Numbered from the stretch's first letter, positions 1 through 31,991 are shown. The stretch is DNA of 64,000 nt from Tupaia tana (GCA_026018925.1 JAKSZU010000006.1:130489592-130553591), one strand, 5' to 3'. Made by a program: numbers and translations. The notes: generated from the sequence alone by a model not told the origin.

Positions 1-720
1 TTGAAAAGATTTACTGCAGCCAACGTTGAAAAAGTTTACTGCAGCTTTTGACTTCTTCAAAGAGCTCACTCTTAATTTGTGGTTTTAATTCATTTCACCT
101 CTAGAAGTCTGGCTTCAAGTGATTCTTATTCATCCCTGGGCTCATCATAAGTAAATAAATCCCAGAAAACACTTCGGCAATATATATTCTTAGCACTGCT
201 ATTAAGACTCTTCTGTAATCCAAGTTTCTCCAAGCCCTACAGATGACTTCACAGAAACCTTCAGACCGGCTTTCTCTATTCATGCAAAAATCCATCCTTC
301 ATTAAGTGTCCCTCAAGTCTTTCATGGAGTCTTCAGGGATGTCTAGTATTTCTCAAAACAAGTCCTATCCAATGAGTGACACCACTGGCTCTCTGGAATT
401 CTCCCCTCCCCAGATATTAAGGATTCTGAAGCTTCTCTGCTCACAATAACCACTAATGAAACCAGTAGAAACCTCTTAATCTAAGAGCTATGCTAGCCCT
501 CCACTTTCTCTGCTGTTTCATACTTTCTTACCCAGATCCCTAAGCATTGCTACTTCTGTTCCCATCCACCAAACATTGCTCCACGATAACAGCTCCTCCA
601 TACCCCATCTCCTGCACTTCCTTCCACAGGACCCCGGCACCAGCCTATGTGGCCTGGCAGAGGACAGACATCACACTGTCTTCTCATCTTTCCTACTCTT
701 GACCAAATACTTAAACCTAC
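1..720. other. Intergenic, nothing recognised
   Basis: I see no gene, SINE or known repeat here. A short phrase ending TTTACTGCAGC occurs twice in the first 50 bases, which is too short to interpret. Confidence 0.4.
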
Positions 721-724
721 ACCT

Positions 725-1200
725 CCAGATTAGTTTCCTATTGTTGCTCTAACAAAGTACCACAAATTCAGTGCCTTAAAACCATCCAACTTACATCTGG
801 CAGTTCCAAAACTAGCTTCATTAGGCTCAAGTGAAATCATCTACAGGCCTGTACTCCTTCTGGAAATCATCGACAAGCCTGTACTCTTTCTGGAAGTTCT
901 AGGGGAGAACAATTTCCTTTTTTCTTTTTTTCCCCAAATTCTAGAGGCTGCCTGCCTCCCCTGGCTCTTGACCTCTTTCTCTGTCTTCATAGCCAGCAGT
1001 ATAGCATCTTCTCTCCTCTACTTCTATTTTTACATCCTTTCTTCCTGACTCTGACACACCTACCTCCCTCTTAAAAGATTTTGTGAATACATTGGCCCCA
1101 CCTGAATAAACAAGAATCACTTCATCTCAAGATCTCTAACTCAGAGTCCCTGTAGAGCTCCATGTAATATAACATAATCACAGATTCTAGGGATCTGAAT
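725..1200 (-). mobile_element. MLT1-type MaLR LTR, ancient fossil
   Basis: Read on the minus strand, it follows the MLT1 pattern: the end with 'ttaaggcactgaatttgtggtactttgtt' appears here as its complement at about 735-780, followed by the typical middle and a 'gattctagggatctgaatt' end. It is a degraded, non-coding solo LTR of a family older than the eutherian radiation. Confidence 0.6.
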
Positions 1201-1282
1201 TTAGACGTGTTGAAAGCAGTATTATTCAGCTCATTGGATTGTCCTTCAGAAAAGCCCAAATGCCTTTATAAAAACAAACGTA

Positions 1283-1495
1283 TTATTTTTAAGCTTATTT
1301 GTTTTATTCATGACAGGAAGCATGTATGTGCTCAAGAAAGAGAGAGAAGCACCCTAGACAGGGTCTCATCATACCACAATCCCCAAAGCCCCTTTCCCCA
1401 GACCTCCAGCTCACCAGGATCTTGGGCATGCAAGCATGTGACCCAGGTATCCTAACCCACAATCAGCCATGTGGTTCCCAGTGCTGCAGTTCAGT
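1283..1495 (-). mobile_element. tRNA-derived SINE, old subfamily (C/E-like), decayed
   Basis: The antisense body can be followed (CATGTATGTGCTCA, a GA-rich run, CACAATCCC, ATCTTGGGCATGCA, GCCATGTGG), but the promoter end is poor. It resembles the copy at 55362. Confidence 0.5.
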
Positions 1496-2127
1496 TTGCT
1501 ACTGACTGCTCCGTCAGACTGGGAGCAAACAGAGGTAACCAAGTATTTGAAGGTGCACCACCATTTTTGTCACTCATTCACAACCATGATCAAGTCTGGG
1601 GACAAACTAATAATAACTGTAGCCTAAATATCAGTTGTGTACAAGTCCTCAAAATCTTTGAGAAACCTGTACTTCAAGATTTCCATAAAATTTCCTCAAA
1701 CTCTTATTACATATAACTGCATATCTAGTATCCCTCCTAGCTTCTCTGAGGTCTTGCCTTTCTCCTGCTCATCACTAGTTCTGATTTCTTGCCTTCACAG
1801 CATTCACAATCCCACTCTTCATCTGCTATCCTGTGTGTTCTATCTTCCCCTTTAACACTCTTTCCCACATTCTAGACATGACCTTGAGGACTGTATTTCC
1901 TAACCCAGACCCCTGGCCCAGTCAGGGGTCATATGGGTAGCCAAGTCTAACTGAAGTCAGAAAGGCACAGAAGGTATTTGTAACACAGTAGCATAGCACA
2001 GTAGACATCTAAAAATGCTCTATTCCAGCTCACCTAGGCCATGCCCTTCACTTTTTCTACCCAAAGAACCTCTCTGGCATTATGCAAACAAAAACAAACA
2101 AACAAAAAACAAAACCAAGAAAACAAA

Positions 2128-2370
2128 ACTAACCCTGTGGCCTAGTGGTTAAGGGAGCCATATTTCATATGGCCTACTGCGTGGTTTGAATTCTGGACCC
2201 AGCTTGAAAAACAAACATGCCAAGGCCATATACATAAATTCCCTAAATCCTGACAAGATGGAGAAATGGAAGAAAAGGGATTGGGGGGGTGCTTCTTCCC
2301 CTCTCCCTTTCTCTGTGTGCCTTTTTCTAGTAAGTGCATGTGCCTGCTAGCAATACAAACAAACAAACAA
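2128..2370 (+). mobile_element. tRNA-derived SINE, subfamily C
   Basis: This is a sense copy of the older subfamily. It has a tRNA-like head CCCTGTGGCCTAGTGGTTAAG, a B box near GTTTGAATTC, then AATCCTGACAAGATGGAGAAATGG and an end near GCACATGTGCC. The tail is (CAAA)n. Subfamily C differs from A and B by its 'CCTGTCAGGATGGAGAGATGG' body segment and its 'GCCAGAGGGCACATGTGCTC' end (read antisense). Confidence 0.75.
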
Positions 2371-2469
2371 GCTCAGTAATCTTATTTAATATGATATTTT
2401 GTAGCTGCTCATAAACTAGCCTTTTTTGGCTGACTCACAAAGACTTTAATAACTCCATCTATCAGGCTC

Positions 2470-2700
2470 TTATTTCATGCTGTTCACTGCATTAATTTTT
2501 ATTTTTTTGCATTGTCGCTTGGCTCTCAAAACCTTATGATATGGTCATTATTATTATCATATCTATGAGACAGATGAGAAAATTTAGATACATGGGGAAT
2601 AAGTAATTTTCCCAAGGTCAACCAACAAATAGATGGGACAGGGGGATCTGAACACACAAACCATCAAGCACAATGCATGCATAGGACACACTGTGCCCTC
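2470..2700 (-). mobile_element. MIR SINE remnant
   Basis: The antisense MIR core is visible: TATTATTATCATATCTATGAGACAGATGAGAAAATTTAG, then AATTTTCCCAAGGTCAACCA and GGGGATCTGAAC. Confidence 0.65.
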
Positions 2701-3504
2701 TGTAGTCTCTTTCAGTCCCTTGCAAAGATCGACTAAAGCCTACCCACACAGAGGCAGTCGGGGGAAATGCACACTGTGTTAACTGGGGGACTCTGGTATT
2801 TCCAGCTTCCTCTGAGGATCATGGATGCCTACGTGCTTGGAAGAAGCAATGCCACTAGTCCCATTCCCATACGGAAGTAGTAAAAATGAGCTGGCACACT
2901 GGGGGACTTTGTAACATCCCTTGTGATAATTAACTCTGTCCAGAACCTACTTTTCACCAACATGCACTCCTTCAGGAATGGGGCTGGCCTGGATTGATTT
3001 GGCTCAGTGTGACTTAAGGATAGCAGCTGTCTTCTGCTCAAGGCAATGTAAGTTGGGGGATAAAGATCTGGTCAGGTGCCCTGTCCTTGTCACCCTTTTA
3101 TCAAGAGCTACACCTCTGTGTCTCTACTTCCTAGGTGGTTCCAACTGGAACACTTTCTTCCCACTCTCTTCAAGCCTTAGCGCCTCTAAGCAGGAGTGCA
3201 GTGAACAGTGGAATTTACTGCTTCCCCCCTTCGGGAAGCAGCCTGGAAAGGCACCCAGAGTTATCAATACTAACTCCCTTATTGGTCTCATTCCTAATAA
3301 CTCACAGTTTTCAAACATTTTCTACCATCTTATTCAAAGGTCCCCATCTATCGAAGAGAACAAGTTATGAGGCATCTCTCACAGATCCTATCTATTCTGA
3401 ATCTAGACTGAAGCTTCTGTTTTTTCCTCTCCCCATGAAATCCGACTTTACTCATAGAGAGACTTAGAATACGACTTACAGAGTTTGCCTGCTCTACTTA
3501 GAAC

Positions 3505-3655
3505 AGTAGTTAAACATCTCCAAATGAGGCTCAGTTTTCATAACTGCAGTTGAGAATGATGCTAAGGGGTTAAGGATTGTTGCAGGGATCAATATAATGA
3601 ATGTAAAAACTCACCAGTCTGCATGGAACACAAGTTCTCAATAAATGCTAACCAT
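3505..3655 (+). mobile_element. MIR SINE remnant, 3' half
   Basis: Sense MIR features are AATGAGGCTCAGTTTTCATAACTG, a purine-rich middle, and CTCAATAAATGCTAACCATGG at the end. Confidence 0.55.
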
Positions 3656-4092
3656 GGTTAACATTTATTATTATAAAACTCCTGAAAATGGCCATTCTCA
3701 ATTAACATCTTCAAAGTGGTGCGTATTTTTAATTTATCACATTGCAGTGTTGTTCCAGAATTTCTTTCATGGCTAGTCGGAACTTCCTCTGATTTTGGCA
3801 TCCTTAAATCTAGTCTTTGAGGGGTCAGTGCCATAGGTTCATGTCCATAATATTTGTCTTCTCTTCCATTACTATTCAAAGCTAGTTTTTCCACCTCAAA
3901 TTAGATAACATCTCTTGCGATCTAATCAAGGAAATTTCTTTAGCAACTCTTTCCTCTACCTTCTGTATATTAATTTCTCCTCTACTGCAATATTTTTATC
4001 AACATGCAAAGAGAGTATTATTTCTCACCTCTTAAAAACAAAAAGCTCTAAAACTAAATATTCAACTACTGTTTGTTTTTTGTTTTCTGTGT

Positions 4093-4330
4093 TATTGTTG
4101 TTTTTGCCAGAAAGCATGTGCACTTGCCGAAAAGAGAGAGAGAGAAAGAAAGGGAGAAAATAAAGTGTGGTCACAGCGCAATCTCTTTTCCTCCACTTCT
4201 CCATCCTGTCAGGATTTGGGGCCTGCATGTATAAATGCCCAGCATGTTTTTCAAGTCATTGGACCTGGGCTCCAAACTGGTTAGCCATGTGGGATCTAAG
4301 TCCCTTGACCACTAGGCCATGGGACTGACC
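4093..4330 (-). mobile_element. tRNA-derived SINE, subfamily C
   Basis: The antisense copy has TTTTTGCCAGAAAGCATGTG at the tail side, CCATCCTGTCAGGATTTGGGG in the body, and ends GACCACTAGGCCATGGGACTGACC, the complement of the tRNA-like head. Confidence 0.75.
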
Positions 4331-4409
4331 ACTTTCCTCTATTTTCTCTACACCAAAACTCTGTAGTTGTCTATACTAATCATCATATTTCTTCCTCCCA
4401 TCCATCTTT

Positions 4410-4675
4410 TTTATTTTAAGAGGTTTTTGCCTTAGGAGATGTGTATTCACCAGAGAGAGAGAGGGAGACAGTGATAGTGAGAGGGAAAGTGAGAAATCAC
4501 CCTCCAGTGGGGATGGCCATGCCACAATCCCCTCTCCTCCATTCTCCTGCCAAGATTTTGGGCAGGCACATACAAGCATTCAGTGTGACTTTCAAGCCAT
4601 CAGGTCTGGGAGTCAAACCACAGCTGACCACATGGGAGTCCAGTGATGGAACTGCTACACCATCGGTAGGCCCCC
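4410..4675 (-). mobile_element. tRNA-derived SINE, subfamily B
   Basis: The antisense copy has AGAGGTTTTTGCC, a GA-rich run, GTGAGAAATCACC, CTCCTCCATTCTCCTGCCAAG, and a head complement ending CCATCGGTAGGCCC. Subfamily B is intermediate between C and the younger A. Confidence 0.8.
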
Positions 4676-5057
4676 TTCCATCCATGTTTAATGCATTCAG
4701 TCAGGTTTTTGCCATCACAAGCCAATGGATCTACTTTTCTTAAGATCATCAATTACTCAGCATTCCTAAATACAGTACATAGCAATGTATTCTATGACAA
4801 TGACAATCCAGCATTTGATATAATTGATAAATTTTTCATCCTTCCAACACTTTCATTCATTTAGACTTTGGGCTACCATGTTGGTTTCCCCTCTATTTTG
4901 CCTTCTTTCTCAGCCACTTTGGTTGTCTTCTCATTTCCTTCACCTCTACATGGTGGAGAGCCCATGGCTCAGTCTTTTAACATCTTTTCTGTTTTATAAG
5001 TTTTTTCACCCTAGTTGATCTCATCTAGTATCTTCCCTTTCTTTTTCTTTTATTTTT

Positions 5058-5285
5058 TCTTTTTTTTTTTTTTTTAATTTTTGCCATAGCACATGTGTGC
5101 TCACTGGAGAGAGACAGAGGGAGCCAAAGTAAGAAATCACCCTCAGGGGGATGGCCATGCCACAATCCCTTCTTCTCCATTCTCTTCTTGGGATTCTGGG
5201 CATGTACACACATGCACCCAGCATGTTTTACAACCTGCGGGGTGCAGGACTCAAACCATGGAGTCAGCCATGTGGTGGTCTATGT
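5058..5285 (-). mobile_element. tRNA-derived SINE, subfamily B, head truncated
   Basis: It has a poly(T) start (antisense A-tail), TTTTTGCCATAGCACATGTGTGCTC and a full body, but stops near GCCATGTGGTGGTCT without the whole tRNA-like head. Confidence 0.75.
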
Positions 5286-5764
5286 CTTCCCTTTTCTATC
5301 TACCATCACTTTCAATCTCATCTAGTCTTAAGGCTATGAATAGTATCTACATGATTACTGCAAAAGTTGCATTTATAACCTTGACCTCTCCTGTGAACTT
5401 TAAGTTAACATATTTGATAGCTGATCTCTTTTTAATCCCTTAGGATGTCTAACAAATGTTCCAAATATGACAGTTATAAAACAGAATTTTAAATTCTACT
5501 CCACAACTTGGTCTTCTTACAGTCCAATTCAGTTAATTGCAATACCCTCCTACTAATGGCCAGACCAAAAATCCTTGTTTCACCCTTTGTTCGTCTCACA
5601 CTCCCGATCAGGTTTGTTGGTAAATCCTATAGCTACATTGTTAAGCTATATCCAAAATGTGAACACCTTTTTTAAAAAATCACCTCTATGTATTTACGGT
5701 GCCCAGAAAAATGCTTGACATGCAGTAGTCATGCAAGAACAGTTGTTGAAAGAATGATAAAATG

Positions 5765-6235
5765 AGTTATTTCTCTCCGTTTTTGACACTAAGTACAAAT
5801 TGAAAGGTACAGTGTGTATCTTCCAAACTCTGGCTCACTTCATTCAACGTTAGTTTTCTGTATTAATTCATTTTGAGTCAAACAATAGGATCTCATTGTT
5901 TCTTATAGCTATATAATATTCCATAGTATTTATGTGCCACACTTTTTCAACCCAGTGATCAGTTTTGGGGCACTTAGGTTGGTTCCATGTTTTAGAATCA
6001 TGAATAATGCTGCAATAATTATGAATGTGCAAGTGTCTTTTTATTCAGGTGTTTTCCTATTCTTTGGATAAATGCTAAGAAGTAGAATAACTGGGTCATA
6101 TGGAAGTTCTATTTGTAGATTTTTGAGAAAACTCTATATTGTTTTCCACAGAAGTTGAACTAATTTACATTCCCACCAACAGTGTAAGAGGGTTCCCATT
6201 CTACCACAGCCTTTCCCAGAAGTACTAATGGGTCA
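5765..6235 (-). mobile_element. L1 fragment, ORF2 3' end (old)
   Basis: Minus-strand text such as ATATTCCATAGTATTTATGTGCC, ATGAATAATGCTGCAATAATTATG and TTTACATTCCCACCAACAGTG is the complement of the L1 ORF2 C-terminal region. It has no open frame, so it is an old dead fragment. Confidence 0.85.
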
Positions 6236-6908
6236 CAAGGGCATGAGTTATTTAATACCCTTGTTCTCTCTAACTTCCTTGACAAAGCTAAGCTTATAAG
6301 ATTTTTATGTGCTATAACCTATCCCATGTGTTCCTCTCTATTCTCATCCTTTTCCACCAACCAACCAGTATTTTATGCACCAATTATAGTGACCTACTTC
6401 CAGCCTCCTAATTCATTAGGCTGTTTCATTTGTCTGTGCTATCACAGCACTGTTAACCCAGCCTGGACTATTCTTATGCTTTAAAAGTTAAGAATCATCT
6501 TAACACAAAAATCTCATTCTAATCTAAATACTTCTTTGTACTGTCTATCTTGCACACACACTTCCATCATAGCACACACCACTCTCTACTGTGGTTTTTG
6601 TTCACCCCATCCAAATGCTAATCTCTGGTCTTGATCATCTTTACTCTAATGTGTGGCACAGAACCTGGCTTGTAGAATGCAATTAATGTATGATCAATTG
6701 ATCAAAAGTGATAAATTATACCAGAAGCTGGGTATAATTCATATAAGAAGAATACGTTCTCATGTATTGTGATTAGGAAGGGGCATCACTGATGATCTTA
6801 AGAAAAATAGGTTCCCTGATTTGTGATAGCAAAAACCTGACTGGAGTATATTTAGGAAAGAATGGGAGGAGAACATGTGAAGATCCTGAGTAGAAAGAAC
6901 TAGATACT

Positions 6909-7183
6909 GGGAACCAGCAGTTAGCGTAATGGCTATGTCGCTGGACTCCCACGTAGTCGACCGCGGTTCGCGTCTCGGACCCGGTGGCTTACAACTCACG
7001 CCGGGCGCGCGTGCGTGCGTGCCCAAGATCCCGAGAGGAGAATGGAGGAGAAGGGATTGCGGCGTGACCATCCCCCCTGGGGGGTGATTTCTCGCTTTCT
7101 GTCTCTATGTCTCTCTCTGTCTGTCTGGCGAGCGCACGTGCCCTATAGCGAAAAAAAACCTCTCCAAAAAAAAAAAAAAAAAA
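6909..7183 (+). mobile_element. tRNA-derived SINE, subfamily A (young, near consensus)
   Basis: Subfamily A starts GGGA(A)CCAGCAGTTAGCGTAATGG. Its A box TAGCGTAATGG fits TRGCNNARYNGG, and the B box region is GGTTCGCGTCCCGG. The body runs CCCAAGATCCCGAGAGGAG, GGGATTGCGGCG, CCCCCCTGGGGGGTGATTTC and a pyrimidine run, then GCGCACGTGCCCTATAGC and poly(A). A perfect 15-bp target-site duplication, AAAGAACTAGATACT, flanks it at 6894-6908 and 7184-7198. Confidence 0.92.
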
Positions 7184-7199
7184 AAAGAACTAGATACTA

Positions 7200-26843
<19,644 letters not shown>

Positions 26844-27250
26844 AGATTAGTATAATTTGGGGAAAGACAGATACAGTATTCTGTAGCCACTTTGCTTTTA
26901 TTTTTGATTAAGTACAATTTCATGTTGTAATGTTGCAGAGGGTGTGATTTGATTTGTGAGGTAGCTAATCTTTTAAAAGCAAAGTCTTCTCAACCTATCA
27001 TTCCAAAACCTGTGAAGTAATTGTGTTCTACTTTTCTCTTTATGCAAGATAATTATTTAGGGATTGATTGTAATCTTTCTCAGATTTTTAGTAAATGCAA
27101 GTAAGAACATCAAAATTGACTTTGTATTGTACCCTGTAATACTGTGTATTTGTGTGCTTTTAATGATGCTGGAATTTTATTTATTTGGGGACAATGTGTC
27201 TGCTAAGACATACTCTTCTATTAATTAATAAAATTACATTTCACAAACTT
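26844..27250 (+). other. CMAS: CMAS 3' UTR
   Basis: The stretch from the stop codon to just beyond the first AATAAA is free of the lineage-specific SINEs found all around it. The length of about 400 nt is inferred from the poly(A) signal, not from transcripts. Confidence 0.7.
27227..27232 (+). terminator. CMAS: CMAS polyadenylation signal AATAAA
   Basis: This is a canonical hexamer about 384 nt after the stop, so cleavage is expected near 27245-27255. A second AATAAA at 27396-27401 could serve a longer transcript. Confidence 0.7.
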
Positions 27251-27259
27251 GATGAAAAC

Positions 27260-28070
27260 TGCCTTGTTGCTGTAGAAGAAATTGGACTAAGCAGTCCCTT
27301 TGTTTCCTTTAAATACTGACCATGAGAAGTAAGAGGTCACTGAATGCCAAATGGAGAGCATCTGATTGTACTTTACATGCATATACATATATCCAAATAA
27401 AATAGCCAAATGAATTTATATATTGGGGTTATGTTGATTTGGAGAACGCAGAGTAAACCATTTGCAGTTAACTCTGTAATGGTCGTTTTGTGCACAGTAT
27501 TGGCTGTCATCACAACTTACAGGTAACACAGGTTACTTTACCTTACTTGCTTCTGAGAAGGGATCATTTTCTCATATATGTGGACACTTACCTAATAAGT
27601 ACTAGTTATTCCCTGTGGAATAGTTACTTCTATTTCCACCATACAAAAATTCATGTAAAACTCTGACAGAAAGCAAATCATTCAGACAAGCACTAGAGCA
27701 ATCTGTTTTCATCTGTCAGGACTCGTTGGATTTGCACAGTTCAGTCTGCCCAATAGGACAGACATAGGATTGGGGGGGGGGCGGGGAAGAACCATCTTCT
27801 ATCTTAATTTCCTCCATAGGTTGTCTTGCCTTTACTTTCCTCTTTCTGGCTTCCCCACTGATGACTTTACATTTTCCAACCCTCTTAAATGTACATATCC
27901 CTAAAGATTGCAACCCCAAATCTGTTCTTCAAGCTTCTTTTCTGTACTCAGTTTCAGCTGTAATCTCCATACAGATGACACTCAAAGCGAATCTTCAGCC
28001 TTAGTACTCTGTGGTGAGTTCTAGTTGCACTTTGAACTTTATGTTACAAGCTCAACTCCTGGATTTTGCC
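27260..28070. other. Intergenic just downstream of CMAS, nothing recognised
   Basis: This stretch is free of SINEs and contains a G-run near 27772. The second AATAAA at 27396 lies here. Confidence 0.4.
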
Positions 28071-28079
28071 TCTCAAATT

Positions 28080-28420
28080 TCTGATTTTGTCATTAGGAGA
28101 ACATTATCGCTTCCTCTAGTTTCTCTCTTTTTCTAATCTCTGTGTAGAGATCTTGAATTTCAGTTTAATCAATACTCTTGCTAGACTGATTGTTCACACT
28201 TGCTATTATCCTTGTCAATATCTTTTAGTGGCTCTGTGTTAAGTACAGAATAAAGCATATTTCAGTCCAAATATTATTATAGTTTAGACACAACCTGATA
28301 TTTCTAGTCATACTTCCTACTGATTATTGTGGATTCCTTCATTTCAATCAAGCTATTCCATCTGCTTTTCCAATAGTTCTATTAGTATATTACTCTCAAG
28401 TCCTATCTTTATCAGCATGA
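28080..28420 (+). mobile_element. L2 LINE remnant
   Basis: GTTAAGTACAGAATAAAGCATATTTCAGTCC...CACAACCTGATATTTCTAGTCATACTTCCTACTGATTATTG...CAAGCTATTCCATCTGCTTTTCC follows the sense order of the L2 3' part. Confidence 0.4.
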
Positions 28421-28593
28421 ACCATTAATTCCTCAAAAAACCTGTTAAAATATCTCCCAAAATATTTACTTGTGTGTGAATATAGATTACACTGGAGTCC
28501 TTGTTTCAAGGACACAAATTCAAGCTCAAGAAGACAATCCTTATTGTTAAACTGTGTCCCCACTAGTAGGAAATCTTAGTCAAGAAAAAAATC

Positions 28594-28845
28594 AGGGCTG
28601 GCTTCATGGTACAGCAGTAAGGTGCTGTTCAAGAGAGATCAGAACCCATATGGTGACTGTGGTTCAAATCCCCAGTCCAGTGAGCATGAAACATCTGGAA
28701 ACAGAAGTGAGTGCCAGGTCTAACAGGCTGGAGGCCTGGAAAAAGGATCATGCCATGACCAGACCTTGTGGAGGGTGTTCCTCTCTCTCTGTCTCAGTCT
28801 TACACATTTGTGTATACATATGTGTTCTAGCATGAATAAAGGGAA
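28594..28845 (+). mobile_element. tRNA-derived SINE, subfamily E
   Basis: The sense head is GGGCTGGCTTCATGGTACAGCAGTAAGGTGCTG, with B box GGTTCAAATCCCC. The body differs from A, B and C (GGAGGCCTGGAAAAAGGATCATGCC). It ends in a pyrimidine run and CATTTGTGTATACATATGTG. Confidence 0.7.
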
Positions 28846-29095
28846 GAATTATCACGTACAGCTCTGGTATGTAAAGAACTTAGAAACTAACATTCCCATC
28901 TTTACAGAAAGAAAAACTGGACAAACTGAAAATCAGTTACTTTTGGACCTATCAGAACTGAGACCACAATATAGTTAACCCATATCTGGAGAGTGAGGCA
29001 TATCAAGTTAATATATAGCACTTGATACTTGCTTGCCTGGAGAAGAAGCTCCTGGATGCCACAAACTGATAAGATTGTAAGTATTAGGTTGTTGG

Positions 29096-29160
29096 GAAAG
29101 TCATGATGCATTTTTGCATAGAAAAAGAGAACCCAATAATTTTGACGAATTGCTAGAGGC
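29096..29160. mobile_element. Mariner-type MITE, probably partial
   Basis: TTAGGTTGTTGGGAAAGTCATGATGCATTTTTGCATAGAAAAA is a mariner/MADE-like terminus; the second end (AACCCAATAATTTTGACGA) is weak. Confidence 0.5.
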
Positions 29161-29697
29161 TGAATATGGACTAATTCGAGAATGGGAAACCCAGAACCCA
29201 CTGCCATGGAGAAAGAGGGGACATACACTCTTTCTATGAATGCCAACAGGTCTTCACAGAAAGTTTCTGAAGATCCAAAAATAATCCCCCATGGTTCTGA
29301 CTGGAAGATGAATAGACTAGCTATTGCATAACTCTTCCAGGTCTTTCTCCATAATGAAGAACTGCTCCTGTGTAGGAAGGACTTCTCTCTAGAGGGTAGA
29401 ATCCCAGCTGAGAGGAGGGAATTCTGCTCAACTCTAACCCACTTACTTCTCTCACTTAAGAGCATAAAAATAGTCAACAGGAGAGAGAGCATCAAGAAAG
29501 TAGACTGGAAATGCCATAGCCAGAAACAGTAGGGCACTGTGGAAAAAAAAAGACATACCCCTGAAGGAGGAACAGAAAAATGCGAAGGTCATACACCCAA
29601 GGCATAAACTCACTGTAAGACCAAGAGTTGGAAGACTTTAGAATGCTCTCCATTTTCTACATTATGTGAGTCTCCAGTGTAATAGCAGTGGATTACA

Positions 29698-29698
29698 A

Positions 29699-29735
<37 letters not shown>
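29698..29735. repeat. (CA)n microsatellite
   Basis: There are about 19 uninterrupted CA units inside the old LINE. Confidence 0.95.
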
Positions 29736-29737
<2 letters not shown>

Positions 29738-30454
29738 GCTGCAAGATACATTCCTTTTCTAAGGAGAAATATGTAAGTCTTAAAGTCAGAAACGAGGACA
29801 GGAGGAATTAAAAATCTGGTACCTGAGGCTTCAAGAAAGATTATAGCTCAACATCTAGCAAGATGAACATAAACCTCCATACTACAGACCTGTGTGTCTC
29901 TGTTCCTGTTAACGAATAGAACATACCTATTGTTTTTAACGAGTTATAAAATAATACCAAAAGGCAAGAAAAAAAGCAGATCTGAAGAGTTAAAGCAATA
30001 GTCTTAGCCAGACTGAGGTATGAGAGAGATGTTGGTATTAACAGGCAATTTAAAGTAGCTATAGTTAAACATGGAAAAGGATAAAATAAGAAAAGTGCAA
30101 ACATGCAAGACCAGATAAGTCATTTCAATAGAGATGTGGAAACTTAGACTCAAAATGAAATGCTGGAAATGAAAGACGACAATAAACAGATAATATCAGA
30201 AGATGTCACATGTGTAATAGGAACACTAGAGAAAAAGAAGTAGAACAAGACAGAAGAAATAGTTGAAGTAATAATGGCCATAAACTTCCTAAAATGATTA
30301 ATGGAGACCAAACCACAGCTAGAAAAAGCTCAGAGAACACCAAATATCAAAGAATTAAAATCTAGTCCTACAACCAGGCACATCATTAAACTGCATTAAA
30401 TCAAAGATAAAACCTTGAAGAAAAAGAAAAGAAGAAGAAAAATATGAATTATAG

Positions 30455-30711
30455 GGACCAGAAGGTGGCGTGGTTTTTAAGGTGCTGGTTCCCAAGTGGC
30501 TGATCGCATAGTTCGAGTCCAAGCTCAGCTGCTTGAAAATCATGCTGAGTGCATGTGCATATGCCCAAAATCCCAAGAGGAGGCTGTAAGACAAGAGATT
30601 GCAGCATAGCAATCCCTCACAGGGTTGAATTCTTGTTTTAATTCTCTCTCTCTCTCTCTCTCTCTCTCTAGCTAACACATACACACTATAGCAAAAATTT
30701 TTAAAAATAAT
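30455..30711 (+). mobile_element. tRNA-derived SINE, subfamily B, inside the old LINE
   Basis: The head is GGGACCAGAAGGTGGCGTGG. The flanking duplication is AAAAATATGAATTATA. A (CT)n run at 30643-30669 replaces the usual pyrimidine stretch. Confidence 0.9.
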
Positions 30712-31424
30712 AAAAATATGAATTATAGTACATTTGTCTTCAGAAACTACACAAGCGAGAATAGTGAAATTAAATATTTGTAATGCTGAAAGAAAAACAC
30801 TGCCAACCTAGATTTCTCAAATTTCCAAACCCAGATTCATCGACACATATAGTGGCAATATTTTCCTTCAAAAATAAATAATTAGGTAAATAAATACATG
30901 AAGACTTTCTCAGGCAAAACTGAGGGATTTCATTGCCAGTAGAACTGCTCCACAAAAAGTTGTTAAAGAAATTCTTCAGAAAGAAATACAAATGATGTAG
31001 ATCAGAAACTTGGATTTACACAAAGAAAAGCCTTCGAAAAGGAATAAATGAAGATAAAATAATTTATTTTTTCTTAATTGATATCAAAGACAACTGTTTA
31101 CAATAACAATAATAACATATAAGGTGATTATAACAAATATGTAAAATAGCAATGTCAAAAGGGACAGCAGGGATAAATTGGAAGTACACTTTTATACACT
31201 GGAACGGCATTTCATTTGAAGGTAGCTTTAGATTATTTTTAAAGATATAAACCCTTGGACAACTACCAAAAATGCTGTTTTGAAAAGGAAGGGAAAATGT
31301 TACACAAAGAGAGGAGGTAAAATGGAAGTGTACAATATGATCAGTTAAACTCAGAGAAGTCAGACAAAAAATGAGAGAAAGAATAAAAACAATGAATACA
31401 AAACAATCGTGAAAATGGTAAGTT

Positions 31425-31706
31425 TTTTGGTTTTGTTTGTTTTATAAAGTTTTTGCCACATGGCATGTGCCCTCGCCAGAGAGAAACAGAGAGAGGCAGT
31501 GAGAAGGAAAGTTAGAAATAAGCCCCTGGGGGGGATGGCCACGCCACAATCCATTCTCCTCTTGGGATTTGGGGTACACACACACACACACACACACACA
31601 CTCGCACACGCATCCAGCATGATTTTCAAAGTGCCAGGTTCAGGACTTGAATGGTGGTTGACCATGTGGGAGTTCACCTCTTGAACCACCACAACACCTG
31701 CTGGTC
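31425..31706 (-). mobile_element. tRNA-derived SINE, subfamily B, with internal (CA)n, inside the old LINE
   Basis: The antisense copy has (CA)n at 31575-31600, in the same internal position as in the copy at 17245. ATGGTAAGTTT flanks both sides. Confidence 0.88.
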
Positions 31707-31958
31707 CAAAGATGGTAAGTTTCAATCCAGTTATATCAACAATCATTTTAAATGTAAATGTCCTAAACACACTAGTTGAAACAGAGATTGTCAGGTGATA
31801 TAAATAGCACAAAAACAGACTTAACATGTCTACTCCAAGCCTTCTTTAAATATTAAAGACCCAGTTAAAAGTAAAGAGATGGGGAAATAAACACCATGTG
31901 AACATGAATCAAACAGCAATATCATATGTTCTACCAGTTACCAGTTAACAAATCCTTT

Positions 31959-31961
<3 letters not shown>

Positions 31962-31991
<30 letters not shown>
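31962..31991. repeat. (CA)n microsatellite
   Basis: About 15 CA units lie just upstream of the SINE at 32012. Confidence 0.95.

Larger units (their letters stand above)
28870..31930 (+). mobile_element. Ancient L1/HAL1-type LINE, interrupted
   Basis: Order of parts: an A+G-rich 5' UTR-like segment, an ORF1-like region (about 29950-30960) ending in the L1/HAL1 phrase CAGGCAAAACTGAGGGATTTCATTGCC, then a segment like the start of ORF2 (TCATTTTAAATGTAAATGTCC at about 31745). No frame is open. It is interrupted by a mariner MITE (29096) and SINEs (30455, 31425). Whether it is HAL1 or a truncated L1 cannot be settled by eye. Confidence 0.65.

Noticed and set aside
6909-7000. tRNA gene suggested by intact A and B boxes
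   Set aside because: It is the head of a SINE: it is repeated dozens of times, has no proper acceptor stem, and is fused to the SINE body.
28902-29537. 211-codon minus-strand open frame
   Set aside because: It lies antisense in an old LINE, runs across a MITE, and shows no protein-family feature.
29698-31991. Spaced repeats resembling an array
   Set aside because: They are (CA)n microsatellites and SINE segments; there are no regular spacers, and CRISPR is not expected in a mammal.
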